A program made the translations under genes and the position numbers. Below the pieces are notes generated by a model. The model saw only the letters and a program-made list of their open reading frames with translations. It searched no databases and had not been told where the DNA came from. A stretch of 40,981 bases of DNA from Methylacidiphilales bacterium (GTDB taxonomy: Bacteria > Verrucomicrobiota > Verrucomicrobiia > Methylacidiphilales > UBA1321). Below are positions 1 to 6,765 of the stretch, in pieces; within the stretch, counting starts at the first letter, position 1; each line of letters begins with the position of its first letter. Where the stretch lies: the NCBI GenBank assembly GCA_026225555.1, contig JAMFSY010000046.1, positions 1 through 40,981 of the forward strand, in the 5' to 3' direction.

Positions 1-93
1 GAAAAGAACGGACGTCGTAAAAACCGGAGACTTCCACACTTGCAGATCGAACCGATGAATCGGAAGACCCCGGCAACTTTCCAAGCGTTTTGA
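1..93 (+). CDS. 3' end of an unidentified protein (partial, cut by window edge)
   Basis: Frame 1 is open from the first base to a TGA at 91-93 and gives about 30 residues rich in Lys and Arg. A stem-loop follows 15 bases after the stop, which fits the end of a transcribed gene. The fragment is too short to assign to a family, and a chance open frame cannot be excluded. Confidence 0.3.
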   Translation, partial: EKNGRRKNRRLPHLQIEPMNRKTPATFQAF

Positions 94-107
94 AGACAAA
101 TCGGGTG

Positions 108-134
108 AGAGGGGCAGTCACAGTACTGCCCTCT
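108..134 (+). terminator. Stem-loop, possible terminator of the left-edge gene
   Basis: AGAGGGGCAGT (108-118) pairs with ACTGCCCTCT (125-134) with one bulged G and a six-base loop. No clear T-tract follows, so intrinsic termination is only a possibility. Its place just after the left-edge stop codon is the main support. Confidence 0.3.
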
Positions 135-135
135 T

Positions 136-642
136 AACTTCGATCTTTCCGACTTCTACATTATTTTACGTTCAACCTCGGCGCTCTCGACATCCTCCGC
201 GGGAAACATCCCAATTTCACCCAAATCGAGCGCCACATTCTCGCTCAGGTGGCCACGGCTTTTTCGTCGAATTTCTTAATCGGGAGAGGTAACGCTTGGC
301 CGTTCCGCGTGCGATCCCGCACGCCAAAGCCGCGCCAGCAGAGCTATCACGGCCTCGGCTTCCCCCAAGCCGCACGCGGGAACGAAAGGTAATGTCGTAT
401 TCTCTTCTTTTCCGTAACGGTGTGATTGAGGGAGTTGATGCCTACAGTTTTGCTCCCGGGCCAAATAACGTACCATCTTGAGACCCAAAATATACGAGGA
501 CGAACTTCGCCGCGCCATCGTTCGTTTTGGGGACATTTGGCTCAAGACGGCTGTTGCCGTTTTGAGCTGCGAGAAGGGCTCCCTCTTTCTCTCTCGCTCT
601 CTTCTTGGGGGGGAGCGAGAGGTAGGATTTAGGAATGCTGGC
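136..642. other. Intergenic region with two strong stem-loops, no convincing gene
   Basis: About 500 bases without a recognisable gene. A plus-strand frame at 138-392 is open (contains ALDILRGKHPNFTQ) but has no ATG start and matches no family I know; it may be a decayed remnant. Two long hairpins are visible. GCTCAAGACGGC (540-551) pairs with GCCGTTTTGAGC (556-567) around a TGTT loop, 12 pairs including one G-U. CTCTCGCTC (591-599) pairs perfectly with GAGCGAGAG (613-621). They lie just upstream of the promoter of the next operon and could be terminator-like, attenuator or small-RNA structures. Confidence 0.5.
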
Positions 643-673
643 TTGACACAACTTTTGTGTTGTGTCATTTTAT
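643..673 (+). promoter_or_regulatory. Promoter with palindromic operator for the DUF6932 / XRE-ImmA operon
   Basis: A TTGACA -35-like box lies at 643-648. A perfect 9-bp inverted repeat, TGACACAAC (644-652) and GTTGTGTCA (659-667) with a six-base spacer, overlaps it and fills the spacer to an AT-rich -10-like stretch (about 666-673). The first ATG is at 678 with no Shine-Dalgarno sequence, so the transcript may be leaderless. A palindrome there is what an autoregulating XRE repressor would use, and the second gene of the operon encodes such a helix-turn-helix. Confidence 0.6.
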
Positions 674-677
674 TCCC

Positions 678-1127
678 ATGATACCGGATTTCCTTAAGTC
701 GGGACTTCTTCCGCAAGGTATCCATTGGGCTTCAATGGGGGAAATTGCGGCACGCTTCGGTTCCAATGGCCATCGGCTTCACCTGCTCAGTGGACTCACT
801 CGAGCTATGGCTGCCTTAACAATCGCTGGATGTGAGTCTCTTTATCTGGATGGAAGCTTTGTTACGGCGAAAGAATTGCCGAGGGACTATGACGCTTGTT
901 GGGACGCCACCGGCGTCGTCGTGGCTAAGCTCGATCCAGTATTCCAAGAATTCGCGAATAAGAGAGCAGCGCAAAAGGCCAAATATTTCGGCGAATTTTT
1001 CCCCTCTCACAATCTCACGCGCGTTACTCCCCGTTCGTTTCGCACCTTCCTCGAATTTTTTCAGACTGACCGCGATACCGGTGATGCTAAAGGCATCATC
1101 GGTATCCATATCAAGGCAACGCCATGA
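678..1127 (+). CDS. Nucleotidyltransferase-like protein (DUF6932 family)
   Basis: Small protein of 149 residues from the ATG at 678; a longer frame exists, but it would start inside the operator palindrome. It begins MIPDFLKSGLLPQGIH, typical of DUF6932 proteins. Residues about 57-73 read LDGSFVTAKELPRDYDA, the G-S...D-x-D signature of minimal nucleotidyltransferases (here G59-S60 and D70/D72). Such folds add nucleotides to proteins or RNA in several toxin systems (MNT, AbiEii, MenT); activity here is inferred. Its last four bases overlap the start of the XRE/ImmA gene (ATGA), so the two products are probably made together. Alternative: a non-catalytic partner protein. Confidence 0.7.
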   Translation: MIPDFLKSGLLPQGIHWASMGEIAARFGSNGHRLHLLSGLTRAMAALTIAGCESLYLDGSFVTAKELPRDYDACWDATGVVVAKLDPVFQEFANKRAAQKAKYFGEFFPSHNLTRVTPRSFRTFLEFFQTDRDTGDAKGIIGIHIKATP

Positions 1128-2575
1128 TCAAAAATGACCGACAGTATAGGCTGACCAAGACTCAGCTCCGCAATTTCGAAGAGGCTCTTGCGGCTCTTGC
1201 TTCTTCTCTTCTCGATGAGGGCCTTGATCCCGCTCTCCTTGAAATTCAACGGAAAGCGCTTGAGAGCCAGCGTGAGGAGCTCGTCTTCGAACTGAAGGAG
1301 TACGAGGCTCTCCGAGACCGGAAGATCCATACGTTTTCCTTTCAAGGATTAGATGCGCTTCCCGAGGCCATCATCAAGGCACGGATTGCACTAGGCCTTA
1401 CCCAAAAGGACCTAGCCGATCGGCTGGGCGTAAAGGAACAGCAGGTCCAGCGTTGGGAGGCGAATGATTATTCAGGCGCCAGCATTGATACGTTAAAAGA
1501 CGTCATGGCAGCCCTTGGGTTAGAAACCCTAGACGAGGTTTATGTGCCATCGCCTCAACTTACCGCAGCGACCTTTCTGAAAAATGTCGGCGCTCTTGGT
1601 GTAACGAAGGATTTTCTGTTAAAGCGTCTCTTTCCGGTCGAGGTATCCGATTCGCTCTCCAGCGGCAACGGAAGTTCAAAGCTCAAGGAATTGGTGCAAG
1701 CCGCCAGCTACGTCTCCCGGGTTTTCGGTACACAAGTCTCCGAGCTGTTGAGCCTTCATGAGCCTCGCTTGAATTTGGCAACCATTGCCGGCGTCCGGTT
1801 CAAACTCCCGGCACGAGCCAAAGCGCAAACGGTCAATGCCTACACCGTCTATGCCCACTATTTGGCCTTATTGGCCGAGGGTTGCTTTAAGCCTGCAGCT
1901 ACCTCGCCGGTGCCCGACGATTGGTCCGATGTCTATTTGCAGTTGACTACAAAGGGATCACCTTTGTCCTTCGAGAAGGTCCTCAAATATCTCTGGGACT
2001 GCGGCGTTATTATTTTGCCACTTAGAGACAGCGGCGCATTTCACGGAGCTGTTTGGAAAGTTAAAGATCGCTTCGTAATTGTGCTCAAACAAAAGACGGC
2101 ACTGGAATCGCGTTGGTTGTTTGATCTCCTCCACGAACTCGCGCACATCATCCTGGGGCATGTCACCGACAACACTTCCATCATCGAAGAACAGCCCATC
2201 GCCTTGGAGAATACCGGCGACGATGAAGACAAGGCCAGTGAATGGGCGGAAGACGCCTTATTCGATGGTGAGTCAGAGGCTATTGAGGAGGCTTGCACTC
2301 GGGCCTGTAAAGGAGACCTGAGACAACTGCGCGGTGTGCTTGGCCCGGTTGCCGAGACTTTCAACGTTAATCTCGGCGTGTTGGCCAATCACATGGCCCA
2401 TCGTTTGGCTTCCGAAGGGGAAGACTGGTGGGGAACCGCCCATAACCTCCAGACAGAAGGAGCCGATCCTTATGATATGGCCAGATTGGAGCTCCTGAGA
2501 CGAATCGATCTTCAAAATCTCAACTCGATTGATAAGGAACTGCTCATGAGAGCGATCACGGAGGAAGAAGCGTGA
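1124..2575 (+). CDS. XRE-family HTH protein with ImmA/IrrE-type metallopeptidase domain
   Basis: 483 residues. The N-terminal 70 residues are helical and charged. A Cro/cI-type helix-turn-helix spans about residues 80-135 (LTQKDLADRLGVKEQQVQRW is the recognition unit). The C-terminal half carries a zinc peptidase motif HELAH at residues 337-341, followed about 30 residues on by an acidic stretch (DEDKASEWAED) that should hold the third ligand, as in the ImmA/IrrE (COG2856) family. Proteins of this architecture repress their own operons or cleave a partner repressor after a signal. It overlaps the upstream nucleotidyltransferase-like gene and the downstream gene by four bases each. Likely roles are antitoxin or regulator of the module; this is inferred. 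Confidence 0.85.
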   Translation: MIKNDRQYRLTKTQLRNFEEALAALASSLLDEGLDPALLEIQRKALESQREELVFELKEYEALRDRKIHTFSFQGLDALPEAIIKARIALGLTQKDLADRLGVKEQQVQRWEANDYSGASIDTLKDVMAALGLETLDEVYVPSPQLTAATFLKNVGALGVTKDFLLKRLFPVEVSDSLSSGNGSSKLKELVQAASYVSRVFGTQVSELLSLHEPRLNLATIAGVRFKLPARAKAQTVNAYTVYAHYLALLAEGCFKPAATSPVPDDWSDVYLQLTTKGSPLSFEKVLKYLWDCGVIILPLRDSGAFHGAVWKVKDRFVIVLKQKTALESRWLFDLLHELAHIILGHVTDNTSIIEEQPIALENTGDDEDKASEWAEDALFDGESEAIEEACTRACKGDLRQLRGVLGPVAETFNVNLGVLANHMAHRLASEGEDWWGTAHNLQTEGADPYDMARLELLRRIDLQNLNSIDKELLMRAITEEEA

Positions 2576-2928
2576 AACGAAAAAGAAAAAGTCTAAAGAT
2601 CAAATGTACGTCCTCGGATTGTGGGAACGGGCTCCACTGCTTCAAGGCAACCAGTGAAATGGTAGAAGCCAATCGGGGCGGCGAGTGCCGTGAATGCGGA
2701 GCAAATTTGATAGATTGGGCTCGAATTCACGAATGTGACATCACGGATGTCGATTATACGGTCGTGGCGCTCAATCACGAGTGCGTGCGACATGTCTTTT
2801 GGCATCGTTCACTCGGACAGCATGCCGTAAATCACGCGCTGAGAAAGGGAAAGACTAAGATGCGGGAACGGGCGCGTCATCATCTCGAAAGCGCGATCGG
2901 TTCGGCCCAGCCATTCCGAGACGGTTAG
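2572..2928 (+). CDS. Cysteine-rich zinc-ribbon-like hypothetical protein, probably 3'-truncated
   Basis: 118 residues starting at a GTG that overlaps the upstream stop (GTGA). The N-terminus is strongly basic (MKRKRKSLKIKC), then paired cysteines (C-x4-C, later CRECG) suggest a zinc ribbon, followed by an aromatic/His segment (HVFWHRSLGQHAVNHA). It resembles an uncharacterised family found beside XRE/ImmA genes. From memory, homologues continue past the point where this frame ends with FRDG, so the C-terminus seems lost. The stop lies exactly where the DNA becomes a secreted-repeat gene in another frame (from about 2921), consistent with a rearrangement breakpoint. Function unknown. Confidence 0.6.
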   Translation: MKRKRKSLKIKCTSSDCGNGLHCFKATSEMVEANRGGECRECGANLIDWARIHECDITDVDYTVVALNHECVRHVFWHRSLGQHAVNHALRKGKTKMRERARHHLESAIGSAQPFRDG

Positions 2929-3031
2929 CACCCTCACGATTGATGGTAGCGGTGGAACGGTAATCCTAGGCGGAAATGACGATACTCTTACCTCCACAGA
3001 TCAAAACATTAGCTTAACTTCCGGGGACACG

Positions 3032-3994
3032 GTGACCCTTGGTGGCACGGACAATTCTATCACCGCAACCGACTCAACTATTTATGGGGATGCAGGTTTT
3101 TCTGGGACCTTGGTGGGTTCCGGCGATACGTTTAATTTATCTTCGGGTGGAGATTCGACCGTAACAATTTCCGGTTCCGATGACGTTATCGATGGTTCGA
3201 ACGAGACAATCAATCTTGATAGTGGATTTCAGGGCACAATTGTTGGTAACGACGATACGATCAATGAAGCAGATGGAAGCGATACCTCTGTGACTATTTC
3301 TGGTTCGGGTGAGACGATTTATGGCGGCGATGATGGAGGCGGCGATGACGGAGGCGGTGATGATGGAGGTTCAGGAAGCGGTTACTACGATCCTGTAGTT
3401 TTGAATCTTTCAGGCAAATCCGTGCAAACTGTTGGCCTCTCTGATTCCCCCGCCTATTTCGACATGAAAAATAACGGTACTGCGATCCAGACAGGCTGGA
3501 TTACCCCCGGTGAGGGATTATTGGTCGATGATCCAACTGACGCCCCGATCACCAACGATTCTGAGCTCATTGGAGGATTTGGCGCTCTTCAACAACTGGA
3601 TTCTAACGGAGATGGCGTGCTTAACGCGAGTGACGCGGCTTGGAACCAGCTTAGAGTCTGGGTTGATGCAGCTGGAACCGCTCAATTTCAGAGTGGAGAA
3701 TTGGTCACACTCGATCAACTTGGAATTACTTCGATCAATCTCAATGCGACAATGACGGATCAGAGTAATAACGGAAACATCATTCTTGATCAAAGCACCT
3801 TCACGACAGTCGGTGGAGGCACGGGGGATATCGCAGGAGTCGGACTGGTCGGTTCTGACTCCAGCAGCGCACAATTAAGCAGCTTGATTAATGGAATGGC
3901 TGCATTCAACAGCCAAGGCGCCGCCAGTTCTTCATCTCAACTGACAACAGCATTACCGGAAACGGAACATCTCGCTGTATCAGGGGTTCATTGA
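3032..3994 (+). CDS. C-terminal fragment of a secreted RTX/beta-repeat protein (5' truncated)
   Basis: 320 residues from a GTG at 3032, but the same frame continues upstream with identical repeat character to about 2921, where the previous gene ends; no signal peptide or natural start is seen, so the 5' end is missing. Residues 1-105 are degenerate Asp/Gly-rich beta repeats (pattern VTISGSDDVIDG). Three 15-bp tandem units (3323-3367) encode a GGDDG linker. After it comes a module seen at the C-terminus of large calcium-binding/RTX-like exoproteins, with an EF-hand-like loop LDSNGDGVLNASDAAW and the following LRVWVDAAG...GELVTLDQLGI. Secreted adhesin or matrix protein in origin; whether this remnant is expressed is doubtful. 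Confidence 0.6.
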   Translation: MTLGGTDNSITATDSTIYGDAGFSGTLVGSGDTFNLSSGGDSTVTISGSDDVIDGSNETINLDSGFQGTIVGNDDTINEADGSDTSVTISGSGETIYGGDDGGGDDGGGDDGGSGSGYYDPVVLNLSGKSVQTVGLSDSPAYFDMKNNGTAIQTGWITPGEGLLVDDPTDAPITNDSELIGGFGALQQLDSNGDGVLNASDAAWNQLRVWVDAAGTAQFQSGELVTLDQLGITSINLNATMTDQSNNGNIILDQSTFTTVGGGTGDIAGVGLVGSDSSSAQLSSLINGMAAFNSQGAASSSSQLTTALPETEHLAVSGVH

Positions 3995-4006
3995 TCGCCC
4001 AAATCC

Positions 4007-4480
4007 GTGCACGAGTATAGGGAACCTGCGACAGGCGCAGGTTCTCCTCCCTTTTCGACGACAGATGCCCAAGCCATACCTTCCTTGATGCCGCATGTCG
4101 TCGAGTCCTGGCCAACCCCGATCATCTTTTCTGGTTATGAAATAGGTGTGGCTATCCAAACGGGCCGATCTCTGTCCAAAACGCCGGTTGATAATCCAGT
4201 GCGGGAAGCTTATCGCCTTTGGGGAAATAATGCCCTGGAGAATGGTCGAGCCAGTTGGGACCAGACGGCGGTTCTCTATGCGGCGCGCGGCGCGCGGAAT
4301 TATTGGGAACTTTCTCGCGGTCGGTGCGACGTCGATGAAACCGGGCGAATCGAGTGGCATGCTGATCGGCAAGGACCCCACGCCTATCTTGTGGAAAAAA
4401 TGAATCCATCGGTTTTGACAAATGAGATTGAAGATTTGATGTGCCAACCTCCAATTAGAGCTGGCTTAATCACAAGCTAA
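4007..4480 (+). pseudogene. 3' remnant of an inosine-uridine-type nucleoside hydrolase
   Basis: Recognisable family sequence begins near 4085 (VVESWPTPIIFSGYEIG) and runs to the stop at 4480, including NPVREAYRLW and SWDQTAVLYAARGARNYW, all typical of the C-terminal third of nucleoside hydrolases. The N-terminal DxDxxxDD calcium/catalytic motif and most of the protein are missing. The frame can be read from 4007, but its first residues cross the terminator of the preceding gene and are not nucleoside hydrolase. A second breakpoint therefore lies between about 4047 and 4090. Intact relatives cleave the N-glycosidic bond of ribonucleosides; this fragment cannot. Confidence 0.75.
4020..4056 (+). 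terminator. Rho-independent terminator after the repeat-protein fragment
   Basis: GAACCTGCG (4022-4030) pairs perfectly with CGCAGGTTC (4036-4044) around a five-base loop, extended by a G-U and a G-C pair. A pyrimidine run ending in TTTT follows (4045-4056). It lies 25 bases after the stop of the repeat-protein gene and belongs to it. Confidence 0.55.
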
Positions 4481-4636
4481 CCCATGCTGGAGGAAAAATC
4501 ACTCGGTTGCGTCCAAAAGGGAGGCCCGGTTTCTGTCTGCGAAATCTTCGACAGACCGTTTCGACTCAACTCGGCGGTCTCGGTCTCATCAATGTTCCCT
4601 TAAGGTACGACACTAAATGGAGTTATAGCCACGCAG

Positions 4637-6493
4637 ATGACATCGACCCTCACTAGTTCAAATACATCTTCATGCTTTGATCGAAAAACGTGGTTTCGGC
4701 CTCCGGCGGAATTTTCGCAATGTCCCTTCTGGTTCTGGAATGACTATCTGAACGAGGCGGAATTGGTGCGCCAAATCGGTGATTTTAAGGCCCATGGCGT
4801 CGATGCCTTTGTTATCCACCCTCGTATTGGATTGCCACGCTCACTTGGTTGGTTGAGTGGCGAGCTGTTCAATTTCATGCGCATCGCTCTTGCAGAGGCT
4901 CGACGGCGTGGGATGTGGGTCATGCTCTACGACGAAGGCATGTATCCGAGCGGATCGGCTGCGGGCCTGGTGGTGGCTCGTAACGAGGCCTTCCGGGTTC
5001 GGGGGCTGACTTGTCTTCCGGTCGATGAGCTAAAAGTTGCTCCCAATGCCTTGGACCGTCGATTGGTTGCGACTGTTCAAAACCGGTCCGGAGTTTCCCT
5101 AGCCGTCTGCGACGAGCGCGTAGACGCCGTCATTCGGGGGCTACACTACCAGGGCGATGAAAATGAACCTAACTTAGGAGAGGATGAATATCCTGCGGCC
5201 GATCTGCTGAATCCGGAGGCGGTCAGGTGCTTCATCGAACTGGTCTACGACCGCTTTTATTCCGAACTGGGAGAGTATTTCGGCAATACGATCAAAGCGA
5301 TCTTCACGGATGAGCCACACCCCTTGAGTCGATTACGCACGAAGAATGTCCAACCCGGCACCACGGGAATCCTCGATCACGTCAATGCCTGTCTGGGCTA
5401 CGATTTCACTCCGCATCTACCCGCGCTCTGGTTTGATGATGAACCGGACGCGGAGCATTATCGTCGAGATTACACCAAGGCAATCGCTTCGCGTCTGGAT
5501 GAAACATATTACATGCCCTTGTCCCATTGGTGCAGCGCCCACGGGATTGCGCTGACCGGACACCCGGCCAACCCGGACGACATCGGCCATTTGCGCCGTC
5601 TTCATATCCCCGGGCAGGATATCGTTTGGCGTCATCTCGAACCGCACAAACCGAGTGCCTTGGAAGGCCCTCCTTCAACAATGGCCAAAGCGGCGGCTTC
5701 CGTTGCCTTTCACCTGGGGCGGATGCGGAATCTCAATGAGTTCGCCGGTGCCTATGGAGAAAGCCTGACCTTCGATGAATTGCAATGGCTGGCATCGTGG
5801 TTGTTGATCCGCGGCTGCAATCTGCTGGTTCCTCACGCTTTTTACTATTCGATGAGAGGTCCCCGCAGACTTGAGCGCCCGCCGGACGTGGGTCCGAATA
5901 ATTCATGGTGGAGCGACTATCTCTCCTGGGCGGAAATGACTCGTCGGCTTTGTTGGTTGAACGCCACCTGCTTGCCAGTTTGCCATCTCGCGATTTTGGG
6001 TGAAGCCACCCGATTACCCTGGTTGGCTGCCAGGGCGTGTTTTGAAAATCAGGTCGATTTTCACTATATCGAGCCAGCGGATTTGAAAGAGGCTGAAGTG
6101 GAGGACGGTTACCTTCGCGTTGGTCGAGGACGTTATTCCGTACTCGTGGTTGAAGACGATTACGAGACGGCGTTGCCTTCGCATTTTCCTGTCGTCAGAT
6201 GGACGGAGGGCGGTTTGGCCGAGATTCTACAGCGGGTTTCGCGTGTGGTTGAATTCGATCGAATAGCTCCGTCGCTCCGCGCGCGCCATCTACAAACGGG
6301 TACCGGCGGGCATCTGTTTCTTTTCTTTAACGAGGGGAGCGAAGCTATACGCCGACGAATAACCTTTCCTGTTTCAGGCAAAATCTGGCGACTTGATCCA
6401 GTTACGGGCGAATGTGATTTGAAGATTCATCCGGAGGTGGTGGAACTACGACCACACCAATGGGAAGTTATTCTCATCGAACCATCCGCGTAG
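4637..6493 (+). CDS. Glycoside hydrolase-like protein (GH106 alpha-L-rhamnosidase-like barrel)
   Basis: 618 residues. The opening CPFWFWNDYLNEAELVRQI, then VDAFVIHPRIGLP, VMLYDEGMYPSG and a later FTDEPHP are hallmarks of the TIM-barrel core shared by GH106-like and related uncharacterised glycosidases. EGMYPSG and TDEPH hold acidic residues that could be catalytic; assignment is by analogy. It is well under the usual GH106 length of around 1000 residues and lacks the long C-terminal beta domains, ending with a short beta segment. No signal peptide is visible, so it may act in the cytoplasm on imported oligosaccharides. It stands alone after the gene fragments and is followed by an AT-rich spacer. 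Substrate unknown. Confidence 0.65.
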   Translation: MTSTLTSSNTSSCFDRKTWFRPPAEFSQCPFWFWNDYLNEAELVRQIGDFKAHGVDAFVIHPRIGLPRSLGWLSGELFNFMRIALAEARRRGMWVMLYDEGMYPSGSAAGLVVARNEAFRVRGLTCLPVDELKVAPNALDRRLVATVQNRSGVSLAVCDERVDAVIRGLHYQGDENEPNLGEDEYPAADLLNPEAVRCFIELVYDRFYSELGEYFGNTIKAIFTDEPHPLSRLRTKNVQPGTTGILDHVNACLGYDFTPHLPALWFDDEPDAEHYRRDYTKAIASRLDETYYMPLSHWCSAHGIALTGHPANPDDIGHLRRLHIPGQDIVWRHLEPHKPSALEGPPSTMAKAAASVAFHLGRMRNLNEFAGAYGESLTFDELQWLASWLLIRGCNLLVPHAFYYSMRGPRRLERPPDVGPNNSWWSDYLSWAEMTRRLCWLNATCLPVCHLAILGEATRLPWLAARACFENQVDFHYIEPADLKEAEVEDGYLRVGRGRYSVLVVEDDYETALPSHFPVVRWTEGGLAEILQRVSRVVEFDRIAPSLRARHLQTGTGGHLFLFFNEGSEAIRRRITFPVSGKIWRLDPVTGECDLKIHPEVVELRPHQWEVILIEPSA

Positions 6494-6765
6494 TCACTTG
6501 CCCTCTCGCATCTCAATACGACCAGCAGTTCAGTGATAGTTGCGTGTAGACCTCGACTTTCCTTAACTTGCAATTGGTGTGGCTTCACTTTAGAAAAATT
6601 GATTCAGATGCAGAGATCTTTATTTAAATTAAATTAATTCGCATAAGATCTTTATAGCAGGAATCTTGCATTTTCAGCTTGTGTGATCATTTTGCAGCGC
6701 TGAATTATCCAATATCTTTTTAATTGCATTAACGACTAATTTCTGATTATTTTTATGCGAATTAA
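6494..6765. promoter_or_regulatory. AT-rich spacer with inverted and direct repeats upstream of the GH39-like gene
   Basis: This spacer is much richer in A+T than its neighbours. TTAATTCGCATAA (6634-6646) recurs as a perfect 13-bp inverted copy TTATGCGAATTAA (6753-6765), which abuts the GTG at 6766. The decamer AGATCTTTAT is directly repeated at 6614-6623 and 6646-6655, 32 bases apart, about three helical turns. This may be paired regulator sites with looping, or the termini of a short miniature element. No gene is seen in it. Confidence 0.5.

Noticed and set aside
276-725. Minus-strand open frame across the leader of the DUF6932 operon
   Set aside because: It covers the hairpins, promoter and operator, is basic and low-complexity, and has no domain.
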